DNA of 64,000 bases from Candidatus Gastranaerophilales bacterium (GTDB taxonomy: Bacteria > Cyanobacteriota > Vampirovibrionia > Gastranaerophilales > Gastranaerophilaceae): the NCBI GenBank assembly GCA_944326685.1, contig CALVEV010000001.1:1-64000 (forward strand), given 5' to 3'. Below, one piece after another: positions 6,886 through 15,468 of this stretch (positions are counted from its first letter, which is position 1; every line of letters starts with the position of its first letter). Below the pieces are notes generated by a model that was given only the letters and a program-made list of their open reading frames with translations, did no database searches and was not told the origin of the DNA. A program made the translations under genes and the position numbers.

Positions 6886-7773
6886 ATGACAGAATATGAT
6901 ATTTTAAAGAAAAATACAGCTAAAATTTCACTATTTTCTAATTTAGCTTTAATAATTATCAAATTTATTGCAGGCTTTGTTTCAGGATCTGTAAGTATAA
7001 TTTCTGAAGCATTACATTCAATGAGTGATTGTTTAGCATCTTTTATTGCATATTTTGCAGTAAAAAAATCTGCAAAGTCTGCGGATAAACATCATCAGTT
7101 TGGACATGGAAAATATGAAGATTTATCAGGATTAATAGAAGGGGTTTTGATTAATCTTGCTGCGCTTTATATTCTTTATGAGGCTATCAATAAAATTATT
7201 ACAGGTGATTTTGTTGTTGATAATGTTTTAGTTGCTGCAGGAGTAATGTTTTTATCTGTGGTTGTGAATATAGTTGTAAGTACAATTTTATTCAAAGTTG
7301 CAAAGAAAACAGGTTCAATAGCTTTATATGCAGATGCAGAACATTTAAGAACAGATATTTATACCTCACTTGGCGTTGCATTAGGTATGATATTGATTAA
7401 ATTAACTGATATTCATATTTTAGATTCAATTATTGCAATAATTGTAGCAGTAATGATATTCCATGCAGGTTTGGTTTTGTGTCACAAAGCTGTTGGGAAT
7501 CTTTTAGACGAAGGGTTACCGGAAGAAGAAATAAGTAAAATAAACGATATTGTTAAATCATTTAAGGATGATGGTGTTTATGAAATGTGTAAGATTAAAA
7601 CAAGAACATCAGGTCCTAGAAAAAATATTGAACTAGTAATATATGTAAAAGGTTCAATGACCGTAAAAGAAAGCCACGACATATGTAACAAAATAGAAGC
7701 TTGCTTAAGAGCAGAATTTGGCGAAGTAGATGTAATGATACATATAGAACCTAAATGCAATGCAATGACCTAG
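6886..7773 (+). CDS. Cation diffusion facilitator (divalent metal exporter)
   Basis: Proton-coupled exporter of Zn, Fe, Mn or similar ions in the inner membrane. The two metal-site motifs HxxxD are present, H44-D48 in TM2 and H153-D157 in TM5. A HHQFGHGKYED segment (69-79) lies between TM2 and TM3. Six TM segments are visible. A cytoplasmic C-terminal domain (about 208-290) has the usual ferredoxin-like pattern. At 295 residues it is full-length, of the FieF/CzcD type; the exact metal cannot be told. It appears to be leaderless. A four-tract G-rich run begins 3 nt after the stop. Confidence 0.92.
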   Translation: MTEYDILKKNTAKISLFSNLALIIIKFIAGFVSGSVSIISEALHSMSDCLASFIAYFAVKKSAKSADKHHQFGHGKYEDLSGLIEGVLINLAALYILYEAINKIITGDFVVDNVLVAAGVMFLSVVVNIVVSTILFKVAKKTGSIALYADAEHLRTDIYTSLGVALGMILIKLTDIHILDSIIAIIVAVMIFHAGLVLCHKAVGNLLDEGLPEEEISKINDIVKSFKDDGVYEMCKIKTRTSGPRKNIELVIYVKGSMTVKESHDICNKIEACLRAEFGEVDVMIHIEPKCNAMT

Positions 7774-7775
7774 TA

Positions 7776-7811
7776 GGGGATAAAGGGGTAAAAGGGGTGA
7801 ATGTATTGGGG
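7776..7811 (+). other. Four G4 tracts, potential G-quadruplex
   Basis: GGGG runs at 7776-7779, 7785-7788, 7794-7797 and 7808-7811, spaced 5, 5 and 10 nt, in the 3' untranslated region of the CDF gene. This is striking in so AT-rich a sequence. Confidence 0.6.
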
Positions 7812-7846
7812 TTAAATTCGCTTTACCTATTGAATTTCTATAAAAC

Positions 7847-7875
7847 TTAACAAACAATGTAATTTTTGCTATAAT
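7847..7875 (+). promoter_or_regulatory. Promoter of the GIY-YIG gene
   Basis: TTAACA (7847-7852), 17 nt, TATAAT (7870-7875). It shows that the upstream in-frame ATG at 7874 is not the start. Confidence 0.65.
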
Positions 7876-7894
7876 GCCTTTGAAAGGTGGAAAT

Positions 7895-8803
7895 ATGGCA
7901 AACGATTGTATTCAGCTTTTAATAATGAAAGAATACCAAAATTTAAAAATGGCTGAAGCTTCTAATTGGGATGGAGTTGCATATATAGGAAAACGAAAAC
8001 ATATTTCTTACCTTGCTAAAATTGAACAATTGCAAAATCCTGGAGTTTATTTTTTATTAGGCAATAATAATACAACAGGCGAAAAAACTTTATATATTGG
8101 AGAAACAGAAAATATTACAAATAGATTACAAACTCATTCTTGTGATAAAAAAAAGGAATGGTTTGAAGATTTTATAATATTTACATCTAAAAAAGGTGAT
8201 TTGAATAAAGCTCATGTAAAATATATTGAAGCGGTTTTTATAGAATTGGCAAAAGAAAATTTAACTACAATAAATCTTGATAATAGTGTTACTTCTCATA
8301 GTAAAAAAGATGGGAAATTACAAGCTTTTGATTTAGCAAAGGCAGAGGGTTTTCAGGAAAAAATGATATTCATATTAAATAATCTAGGCTTAATTGATTT
8401 TGTAAAAACGAATAAAGAAAAACAAGAAATTAAGCAGAAAAATATTTTTTATCTTCCATTAACACAAAATAGAATTGATAAAAGTGGAAATATTGTAACT
8501 GCTAAAATGGTAATTACTGAAAATGGTTATATGGTTTTAAAAGGTTCTTATGTTGAATCAGAAGAACGTGCTCCAAGTTTTAAAAAACATATCTATTATA
8601 AAATTAGAAAAAAACTTGAAAATGATAATCTTTTTGTAAAGTCAGATATTGAAGGATTATGGATAACAAAAGAAGATATTCCGTTTAATTCTTGCTCTGC
8701 TGCAGCTGCAACCATAAAAAATAGGGCAACCAATGGTAGAACAGAATGGAAGTTATCTGATGGTACTACTTTAAACGATTATGAAAATAATTGTAATTTA
8801 TAA
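7895..8803 (+). CDS. GIY-YIG nuclease domain protein with DUF4357-type tail
   Basis: The 302-residue protein has the GIY-YIG core: GVYFLL (50-55), LYIGE (66-70) and the conserved Arg at 78 in NRLQTH. The C-terminal region (about 225-300), with FKKHIYYKIRKKLENDNLF and a final CSAAAATIKNRATNGRTEWKL, resembles DUF4357. Such proteins are often called restriction or homing-like nucleases, but their targets are unknown. I chose the start at 7895, preceded by AAGGTGG, because the -10 box overlaps the earlier ATG. It stands alone; the neighbouring gene is convergent. Confidence 0.8.
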   Translation: MANDCIQLLIMKEYQNLKMAEASNWDGVAYIGKRKHISYLAKIEQLQNPGVYFLLGNNNTTGEKTLYIGETENITNRLQTHSCDKKKEWFEDFIIFTSKKGDLNKAHVKYIEAVFIELAKENLTTINLDNSVTSHSKKDGKLQAFDLAKAEGFQEKMIFILNNLGLIDFVKTNKEKQEIKQKNIFYLPLTQNRIDKSGNIVTAKMVITENGYMVLKGSYVESEERAPSFKKHIYYKIRKKLENDNLFVKSDIEGLWITKEDIPFNSCSAAAATIKNRATNGRTEWKLSDGTTLNDYENNCNL

Positions 8804-8874
8804 TTAAATATAATTATTTTTTATAAAAATAGTTAATATATTTGCTTTTATTTATAATAATAGTTCATATACCA

Positions 8875-8905
8875 TTGACTTTTTATACAAAATAGTAAAT
8901 AATAT
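8875..8905 (+). promoter_or_regulatory. Promoter of a small structured RNA
   Basis: TTGACT (8875-8880), 19 nt, TAATAT (8900-8905), including ATAGTAAATAATAT as in the antisense-RNA promoter at 4938-4968. Confidence 0.5.
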
Positions 8906-8909
8906 AAGT

Positions 8910-8968
8910 ACGTCGAGACTGCGTCGTTTTTGCAGGATTGAGTGAAAACTCAGCTCGACGTCTTTTTA
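8910..8968 (+). ncRNA. Compact structured small RNA with its own terminator
   Basis: About 59 nt. The outer stem ACGTCGAG (8910-8917) pairs perfectly with CTCGACGT (8954-8961). Inside are two hairpins: CTGC/GCAG (8919-8922 with 8932-8935) and TGAGT-GAAA-ACTCA with a GAAA tetraloop. CTTTTTATTT follows, so the outer stem can act as an intrinsic terminator on the plus strand. A promoter-like element directly precedes it. It could instead be only the terminator of the GIY-YIG gene, but the promoter and three-way-junction shape argue for an independent RNA. I do not recognise the family. Confidence 0.5.
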
Positions 8969-8969
8969 T

Positions 8970-9728
8970 TTAAATCCAAGTTTGTTTAGGATTCTTTATA
9001 ATACCATACCCATCAATATTTCCTGTTTTTGGATTTTTTCTTATAGAGTCTTTTATTAAATTAAAAAATTTATCATCGTTTTTTTCATATTTTCTATATA
9101 TTGCACCTGCAATTAAATCTGCATATTGAATTCCTGTACTCATATCTGATGGAGCAATAAATAATCCTTCAATTATATTTTGATAATTTGAATAAACATC
9201 ATCATTAGAATCTACTAAACTTGCGTGAACTTTTCGTAATTTTTGGTCATCTTGTGGACCTCTATGGTCACAAACAATAATTCCATTAACTTTATCACCT
9301 ACTGTTCTTGATAAATCTTGTAAATAATATTGAAATCTTTCGGATAATCTTTTATAGGAATTTGCATATAAATCATCAATATTATTAATGTAGCTTGTAC
9401 TATATGCACTATTCACATTAGTAACAACGCTTATAATTTTAACTGATTTATATTTAGTTATATTGTGAAATAATTCTTTTCTTAAATTTTCTTTTTGTTC
9501 AGCAGTTAAATGTCTTATAGTATTTTCTTCATCTTTATTATTAGGAGCAAAGTATCTCCATTTAATTTCATGGTTAATATTATATTTTTGTTTAATTTGT
9601 TTTAATTCTCCATTTATATCGTGCCAATGTTTTTCAGGAATAGATAATCCTCCTAGTACAAAATATTTTGAATGCTTTTTGTTTGGAGGAGGAACAGTTC
9701 CTGATTCATCTATAAAAAATATTTGCAT
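8970..9728 (-). CDS. DUF3800 domain protein
   Basis: The 252-residue protein starts MQIFFIDESG, the N-terminal hallmark of DUF3800 (Asp7, Glu8), and shows the later motifs IIVCDHRG (about 163-170) and a C-terminal GIQYADLIAGAIYRKYE (about 207-223). The conserved acidic residues suggest an RNase H-like metal-dependent fold, but no activity is established for the family. DUF3800 genes are frequent in phage and accessory regions. Here it sits among a GIY-YIG protein and unknown genes. It converges on the small RNA at 8910. Confidence 0.8.
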   Translation of the reverse strand: MQIFFIDESGTVPPPNKKHSKYFVLGGLSIPEKHWHDINGELKQIKQKYNINHEIKWRYFAPNNKDEENTIRHLTAEQKENLRKELFHNITKYKSVKIISVVTNVNSAYSTSYINNIDDLYANSYKRLSERFQYYLQDLSRTVGDKVNGIIVCDHRGPQDDQKLRKVHASLVDSNDDVYSNYQNIIEGLFIAPSDMSTGIQYADLIAGAIYRKYEKNDDKFFNLIKDSIRKNPKTGNIDGYGIIKNPKQTWI

Positions 9729-9781
9729 AATTTTTCTCTATTTATTAATGTTATTGTTAGTTATTAAAATAAATAAATTAT

Positions 9782-10513
9782 TTATTTTAAAGATTGTTTA
9801 TTTTTTTGTTTTTCAACTCTTTTTAAAATATTATTTTTAATAATGATATTATTATTTTGTTTTTTTTCAAAACAAGGCATATAAACTAAATTTCGATAAT
9901 ATTTAGAATTATTATTTGATAAATATTGTGGATAATTTAATTCAATATATTTATGAATATATTCTGCTCTATGTGTTCCATTAGGAGAAGCAGCCCAAAA
10001 TTCACTCCAAGCTGAATTTGCATCTCCAGACATTCTAAGAGCTAATACTTCTAATGCTACTGGATTATAACCAGCATTGACTAAATATTCAATAGATATT
10101 AAATCTGCAACATGAAAATCTCCTCTAGTCCAAGAATTATAAAATGGTGATGTAATTATTCCTAAGCCACATACAAAACTTTTCCATTGGTTTATTGTTA
10201 TATCACCTGACTCTGAACGTGCTATAACTAAAGCTAATAAAGCGGCAATTAAATCATTATTTTCAGCTATAGATAAGGCTCCACTAGGGAAATTTATACT
10301 ACCATTGTTGGTAACATATACATTTTTTTCAGTATTAATTGATGGAGTAAATATATAATTCTTTTTAAAATTATTATTTTTTCTAAGATTATTTAGTACA
10401 GGTTCAACACGCTTTGTAATATCATTTACTGTATCTATAGATGTAGTACTAGCAAAACATACACCACTACTAATCATCAACATAAAAATAATAAATAAAA
10501 ATATCTTTTTCAT
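9782..10513 (-). CDS. Secreted M48-peptidase-like protein without the catalytic site
   Basis: A signal peptide covers residues 1-21 (ending VCFA). The body resembles the M48 family: NFPSGALSIAENNDLIAALLALVIARSE stands where the membrane proteases have the strand plus HELAH helix; FHVADLISIEYLVNAGYNPVALEVL matches the EAD-x-AVxxLxxAGYdP helix; and THRAEYIHKYI matches the THP...R end. The HExxH motif and the third zinc ligand are both lost, so it is probably not a protease. It is 243 residues long and acts outside the cytoplasm. The family assignment is by pattern and moderately sure. Confidence 0.55.
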   Translation of the reverse strand: MKKIFLFIIFMLMISSGVCFASTTSIDTVNDITKRVEPVLNNLRKNNNFKKNYIFTPSINTEKNVYVTNNGSINFPSGALSIAENNDLIAALLALVIARSESGDITINQWKSFVCGLGIITSPFYNSWTRGDFHVADLISIEYLVNAGYNPVALEVLALRMSGDANSAWSEFWAASPNGTHRAEYIHKYIELNYPQYLSNNNSKYYRNLVYMPCFEKKQNNNIIIKNNILKRVEKQKNKQSLK

Positions 10514-10598
10514 ATAATCTCCATTCTTTTATAATAATTATAGCAGTTTTTTCTTTTTTTACAATAATTTATGATTAAACATAATTAAAAAATATTAT

Positions 10599-11828
10599 TT
10601 ACCCCTTTACCCCTTTAAATACTAGAGATGTATTTATTCCTCCGAAGGCGAAGTTGTTGGTCATTACATATTGAGTTTCGATATTTCTTCCTGTTCCTAC
10701 GATATAATCCAAATCACCACATTCAGGATCTATATTTTCTAGGTTTAAATTAGGTGAGAACCAGTTATTGTTCATCATCATTATGCTTAAAATTGCTTCA
10801 ATAGCACCACAGGCTCCTAGGGTATGACCTGTATAACTTTTTATTGAACTTATTGGAACTTGTCTTTTGAATGCTCCGTATGTTGCTGTTGTTTCTGCAA
10901 TATCACCGTTTTTAGTTCCTGTTCCGTGCGCATTTACATATCCTATTTCATCTGATGAAATATTTGCATCTTTTATTGCTTTTTCCATTACGATTTGCAT
11001 TGTTTCTGAATTAGGGTTTGTTATATGTGTTCCATCTGTATTTGTTGCAAATCCTACTATTTCAGCATAAATTTTTGCTCCACGATTTTTTGCGTGTTCG
11101 TATTCTTCAAGGATTAAAGTACCTGCGCCTTCACCTATAACAAGTCCGTCTCTATCTCTATCAAATGGCGATGGAGTTAAATTAGGAGTATCATTTTTTT
11201 GACTTGTTGCATACAAAGTATCAAATACTCCAATATGAGAAGGGCATAATTCTTCAGCTCCTCCTACTATCATAACATCTTGATGTCCGTATTTTATTGC
11301 TTCATATCCCATTCCAATACTTAAAGAACCTGAAGTACAAGCAGTTGAAGAAGGCAAAAATCTACCTTTTGTTTTTAGATATAGTGAAATATTTACCCCT
11401 GCTGTTTGGGACATTAGTTTTATGTATGAACCTGAATTTAAGCCTTTTAGTTCGTTTTCAAATTCAACCATATAAAAATCTTTTATAGGAGACATTGAAC
11501 CACTTGATGAACCGTATGAAACACCTGTTTGTCCGTTAGTTATTATGTCATCACCTAGTAATCCTGAATCAATAAAAGCATTTTCTGCTGTTCTTACTGC
11601 CATTATTGAAATAGGTCCCATTGTTCTTGTGACTTTTCTTGTAAAATGTTCAGGGATTACAAAATCTTTTACCTTTGTACAAAGTCTTGTATGCATATTT
11701 TTGATATTATCAAGAGTTGGCCAGTATTCAACACAATTTTGATATGTTTTTAGTCTTTCAAATGCTGATTGTGTTGAACTTCCTAAAGGACTTGTTAAGT
11801 CCATGCCTGTAACTACAACTCTTCTCAC
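10599..11828 (-). CDS. apeR: Beta-ketoacyl-ACP synthase of an aryl polyene-type cluster (ApeR-like)
   Basis: FabF-type condensing enzyme of 409 residues. Catalytic triad: C164 in STACTSGS, H301 in NAHGTGT and H335 in SYTGHTLG, with K330 just before. FAFGGINTSLVF closes the fold. It is last in a four-gene minus-strand operon (KS, dehydratase, KR, KS). Its start overlaps the ketoreductase stop by one base. In studied APE clusters this second KS elongates the polyene. The final codons (KGVKG) are made of an iterated AAGGGGTA motif seen at other gene ends here. Confidence 0.85.
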   Translation of the reverse strand: MRRVVVTGMDLTSPLGSSTQSAFERLKTYQNCVEYWPTLDNIKNMHTRLCTKVKDFVIPEHFTRKVTRTMGPISIMAVRTAENAFIDSGLLGDDIITNGQTGVSYGSSSGSMSPIKDFYMVEFENELKGLNSGSYIKLMSQTAGVNISLYLKTKGRFLPSSTACTSGSLSIGMGYEAIKYGHQDVMIVGGAEELCPSHIGVFDTLYATSQKNDTPNLTPSPFDRDRDGLVIGEGAGTLILEEYEHAKNRGAKIYAEIVGFATNTDGTHITNPNSETMQIVMEKAIKDANISSDEIGYVNAHGTGTKNGDIAETTATYGAFKRQVPISSIKSYTGHTLGACGAIEAILSIMMMNNNWFSPNLNLENIDPECGDLDYIVGTGRNIETQYVMTNNFAFGGINTSLVFKGVKG

Positions 11829-12559
11829 TAATACATACCCCCATTTACTGATATTACTTGTCCTGTAATGTATGAGGCTGCATCACTTAGTAAGAAATTT
11901 ATCACTCCTGCAACTTCTTCAGGTTTTCCAAATCGTTTCATTGGAATCATATTTATTACTTGTTCTTTTGGTAAATCAATTGTCATATCAGATTCTATAA
12001 CACCTGGGGCGACACAGTTTACTGTTATTCCTCGTTTTGCAACTTCAAGACTTAGGGCTTTTGTAGCGCCTATAATTCCTGCTTTAGATGCACTATAATT
12101 TACTTGTCCTCTATTGCCTGAAAGTCCTGATATTGATGAAAGAGTTATTATTCTGTTCTTTTTCTTGCTTTGAATCATAGGCATAATAAGGGGTTTCATA
12201 ACATTATAGAATCCGCCTAAATTTGTGTTTATAACACTGTCCCATTCTTCATCTTCCATTGCAGGAAGTACATTATCTCTTGCGATTCCTGCATTTAAGA
12301 CAACACCATAATAGACTCCGTTTTTTTCAATATCATCTAGCAAAACTTTTTTTGTTTCTTCACGATTAGAGATATCAAATTGAAGTATTCTTGCGGTGTT
12401 CCCGATTTCTTCATTTACTTCTTTTGCTTTATCAATATTCTTGTTACAGTGCAAAACAACATTATAACCTTGATTTGCCAAATATATTGCAGTTGCTCTG
12501 CCTATTCCTCTACTTGAGCCTGTTATTAGTACTTCTTTATTCTTTAATTCCATTTTCAA
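11828..12559 (-). CDS. apeQ: 3-oxoacyl-ACP reductase of the APE cluster (ApeQ/FabG-like)
   Basis: Classical short-chain dehydrogenase. The NADP-binding TGSSRGIG is at 13-20, NAG at 88-90, and the catalytic set is S141, Y154 and K158 in NYSASKAG. The C-terminus ITGQVISVNGGMY is typical of FabG. It should reduce the beta-keto group after each condensation. The start given is a TTG, with AAAGG 5 nt upstream; an ATG at 12553 is the alternative. It overlaps the dehydratase gene by 23 bp, so the genes are coupled. Confidence 0.88.
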   Translation of the reverse strand: MKMELKNKEVLITGSSRGIGRATAIYLANQGYNVVLHCNKNIDKAKEVNEEIGNTARILQFDISNREETKKVLLDDIEKNGVYYGVVLNAGIARDNVLPAMEDEEWDSVINTNLGGFYNVMKPLIMPMIQSKKKNRIITLSSISGLSGNRGQVNYSASKAGIIGATKALSLEVAKRGITVNCVAPGVIESDMTIDLPKEQVINMIPMKRFGKPEEVAGVINFLLSDAASYITGQVISVNGGMY

Positions 12560-12995
12560 TTAAACCTTTCGCATCATCGCTTTGATATACATTCAATGTT
12601 GCAGTTGCACATTCTTCTCCGTTTTTATCATAGATAAAACATTCAAAAGAAACTATTCCATCGCCATTGAACATTTCCATTACTTTTGTTTGGTATGTTT
12701 CATTTAGTTTGAATAAATCTATTGAATTGTTATACATTCTTGTTCCAAGCAAGAAACCAATTTTAGGTTCTTCTTGATTGTTTCTGTAATATGAGTATGC
12801 GGCAATTGTTTGTGCCATAAATTCAATACCTACAAGAGAATTTACTCCTTTTAGTTTTTTGTTATAAAAAACCATATCCTCTTTTATTGTAAATTCACCT
12901 TTTAGATATTTTTCATCAAGATTAATTTCTAATACTTTATCAATCAATATCATTGGGTGATTATGTGGAAGTATTTTTTCTATTTCATTAATCAT
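12537..12995 (-). CDS. apeP: Hotdog-fold dehydratase of the APE cluster (ApeP-like)
   Basis: This 152-residue protein has the FabA/FabZ-like signature LPHNHPMILIDKVLE, with the likely catalytic H13, and GIEFMAQTIAAY (57-68), which resembles the central helix of FabA/Z. It would dehydrate the 3-hydroxyacyl-ACP to the enoyl form. In characterised APE systems the ApeP-type enzyme works with an ApeI-type partner. The partner here would be the C-terminal domain of the fusion protein at 16380-17915. It is one base from the preceding ketosynthase gene. Confidence 0.8.
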   Translation of the reverse strand: MINEIEKILPHNHPMILIDKVLEINLDEKYLKGEFTIKEDMVFYNKKLKGVNSLVGIEFMAQTIAAYSYYRNNQEEPKIGFLLGTRMYNNSIDLFKLNETYQTKVMEMFNGDGIVSFECFIYDKNGEECATATLNVYQSDDAKGLIENGIKE

Positions 12996-14105
12996 TTATT
13001 TATTCCCAATTATCATTATAGCATTAGCTCCACCAAAACCAAAAGCATTCGTCATACATATTTTAGTTTCTTTAGGTGGGTTTGAAATATTTATTTTTTC
13101 AATTTTATCATCATATTCATTATCAAATTTATGAGGATAAAATCCTCCTTTATCAATCAAAGCACAGCAAAGAGCTGTTTCAACACTTGCGGCAGCTCCA
13201 AGACAATGACCTGTCATTGCTTTTGTTGATGATGAATATGTGTTTTTGAAATATTTTGATACTGCTTTTACTTCTGATAAATCGTTTGCAACTGTTCCTG
13301 TTCCGTGCAAGTTTATATAATCAATATCTTCAGGTTTTAGTCCAGATTGTTGAAGTGCAATTTCGATTGCTCTTATTGCTTGAATACCTTCTGGATCAGG
13401 AGTTGTTGAATGGTATGTATCAGTGGTTTCTCCAATACCTAGAATATTTATACCTTCGGCATCTTTTTCTACAGTAAATATTGCAACACCTTCTCCGATG
13501 TTTATCCCTTTTCTGTTTTTGCTTAGAGGGATTGTTTTTTCATTAGATAAAACTTCTAAAGAAGTAAAACCAAACAAAGGAACTTTAGATAACATATCTG
13601 TTCCTGCAACAATAACTGCATCTGAAAGATTGCTTTTTATAAGATGTTCTGCAATAGAAAATGCTTTAATTCCTGATGTACAAGCTGTTGAAACACCTGC
13701 TGCGTAACCTTTTAACCCTAAAAATTCTTTTAAAAATAATGCAGAATTACCTATTTCTGATTGGGTTTTGTTTTTAGAATATTGATATTCTTCAACACCA
13801 GTATTTGTTGTTGCAACAACTACACCAATTCTTTTGTTTCCATATTTTTTTATCAATGAATCAATATATTCTTTTAACGGTTCATAACATTCTATAAGTA
13901 AACGATTACATTTAATATCATAATCAGGATTTGAGATTTTTATATTATTATCTTCAACTTCTCCAACGCAAAGAGTTTTGCCTTTTATAATATCATTCCT
14001 GAGTGAAAACTTATTGTTATTTCCAAGAATAGCGTTTTCGTATACCTCGTCAATATTACGACCTAGATTACAAATGCAATTGTATTTAGTAATAGTGATG
14101 TTCAT
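12996..14105 (-). CDS. apeO: Beta-ketoacyl-ACP synthase of the APE cluster (ApeO-like)
   Basis: The 369-residue condensing enzyme has C142 in STACTSG, H267 in NLHGTGT, K295 and H300 in KAMTGHCLG, and an ending FGFGGANAIMII. It is first in the minus-strand operon and divergent from the ApeC-like gene, with only 28 bp between the starts. In known clusters ApeO pairs with the ApeC chain-length-factor-like protein, and the divergent arrangement fits co-expression. A ribosome site AAAGAG precedes the ATG. Confidence 0.83.
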   Translation of the reverse strand: MNITITKYNCICNLGRNIDEVYENAILGNNNKFSLRNDIIKGKTLCVGEVEDNNIKISNPDYDIKCNRLLIECYEPLKEYIDSLIKKYGNKRIGVVVATTNTGVEEYQYSKNKTQSEIGNSALFLKEFLGLKGYAAGVSTACTSGIKAFSIAEHLIKSNLSDAVIVAGTDMLSKVPLFGFTSLEVLSNEKTIPLSKNRKGINIGEGVAIFTVEKDAEGINILGIGETTDTYHSTTPDPEGIQAIRAIEIALQQSGLKPEDIDYINLHGTGTVANDLSEVKAVSKYFKNTYSSSTKAMTGHCLGAAASVETALCCALIDKGGFYPHKFDNEYDDKIEKINISNPPKETKICMTNAFGFGGANAIMIIGNK

Positions 14106-14133
14106 AATTTCTCTTTTGTAATATCATATTAGC

Positions 14134-14697
14134 ATGAAAACTTTCAATATCGAGAAGTTCCATATTATAAAAGGTGATGATATAGATGTTTCTTTTCTTC
14201 CAATGATGGTTAGAAGAAAGTTAAGTAAGCTTGATAAAATAGTTTTTTCTTTATTAGAAAATATTTATCAAGAAGATGTTGATAATATAATTTTATCCTC
14301 ACAGTATGGTGAATTTGATAGATTAAATGAAATAATTTCTCAATACACAGAAGAAAATATGGTATCACCAATAAAATTTTCAGCATCTGTTCATAATTAT
14401 TCTGTCGCAGCATTTTCTCAGATGAAAAAGATTACAAATGCATACAATGCAATTTCAGCTGGTAAAGATTCCCTAGCAACAGGAATAATTTCTGCAATTA
14501 TTCAAGAGAATACAAAAACTTGTATGTGCTATGCAGATGAAATTGGAATTGGGTTAATAATATCAACAAAAGAAAATGGGGAATATACATTTTCTCAAGA
14601 AGATTGCGAAGCTGAACCAATAGAAGAATTTATCAAATTTTTAAACAAAGAAAAAAATACTTGGGAAAGTGGATTAGGAGTGTTTAAAAGATTATGA
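14134..14697 (+). CDS. apeC: Beta-ketoacyl synthase-like chain-length factor (ApeC-like)
   Basis: The 187-residue protein resembles the short ketoacyl-synthase N-domain family (PF13723 type): NIILSSQYGEFDR, then SASVHNYSVAAFSQ, then AYNAISAGKDSLATGIISAI. The last stretch aligns with STACTSG of active synthases but has no nucleophilic cysteine, as expected for a chain-length-factor partner rather than an enzyme. It opens the plus-strand APE operon and overlaps the next gene by 4 bp. No Shine-Dalgarno is seen, and AT-rich -10-like boxes lie immediately before the ATG. Confidence 0.7.
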   Translation: MKTFNIEKFHIIKGDDIDVSFLPMMVRRKLSKLDKIVFSLLENIYQEDVDNIILSSQYGEFDRLNEIISQYTEENMVSPIKFSASVHNYSVAAFSQMKKITNAYNAISAGKDSLATGIISAIIQENTKTCMCYADEIGIGLIISTKENGEYTFSQEDCEAEPIEEFIKFLNKEKNTWESGLGVFKRL

Positions 14698-15437
14698 TTA
14701 AATTATTCCGTTCATTATCTGTATTAATATGTTTTGCAGTATTTGGAATTGGGGCGTTAATTATTAGTTTTTTAATTTTCCCTTTTATAAAATTATTCTT
14801 TAGAGGTAAAAAACAAAAAGATTGTTTCGCAATAATTATAAGAAAATCTTGGAGATTTTTTACAAGATTAATGGAATGGTTTGGAATAATAAAAGTTCAT
14901 ATCAAAGATATTGAAAAATTAAAAAATATAGAAAATAAAGTTATTGTATCAACTCATCCAAGTTTTATTGATATTGTAATCTTGATAAGTCTTATTCCTA
15001 AATCAGTTTGTTTTGCAAAAAAAGAATTGATGAACAATATTTTTATGAAAAATATTATAAGAAATATTTGTATATCAAGTGGGCTTGAACTTGAAGAAAT
15101 GGTAGATGTTACAAAAAAATATTTAGATAATGGTTATAATATAATAATTTTCCCAATGGGGCGTCGTCATAAAAAAGATGAATACCCTAAAATCAAAAAA
15201 GGTGCAACTGTTGTTGCAATGAATGCAGATAAAAATATTCAGCCAATAAAAATAACAAATGATTATGATTTTCTCCAAATAGGTCAATCTATTTTAGATG
15301 CAGGAGATAAAACAATTAATTATTATATAGAGCCACTTGAAGAAATAAATATCAAAGATTTTGAAAATCCGGACAGAGTTACTATGAGGAAAGAAATTAC
15401 AGACTCGATTGCAAATACTCTATATTGTAAAAGTTGA
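14694..15437 (+). CDS. apeD: Membrane glycerol-phosphate-type acyltransferase of the APE cluster (ApeD-like)
   Basis: LPLAT/PlsC-family acyltransferase of 247 residues. An N-terminal TM segment spans about 10-34. The HX4D motif is H88-D93 in STHPSFID. A motif III-like FPMGRR replaces the usual FPEGTR. It probably attaches the polyene chain to a lipid or glycolipid anchor at the inner membrane. It overlaps the ApeC-like gene by 4 bp and is followed by the two ACPs. Confidence 0.75.
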   Translation: MIKLFRSLSVLICFAVFGIGALIISFLIFPFIKLFFRGKKQKDCFAIIIRKSWRFFTRLMEWFGIIKVHIKDIEKLKNIENKVIVSTHPSFIDIVILISLIPKSVCFAKKELMNNIFMKNIIRNICISSGLELEEMVDVTKKYLDNGYNIIIFPMGRRHKKDEYPKIKKGATVVAMNADKNIQPIKITNDYDFLQIGQSILDAGDKTINYYIEPLEEINIKDFENPDRVTMRKEITDSIANTLYCKS

Positions 15438-15468
15438 AGATTATATTTTTTTATTGTATAAAACTATT

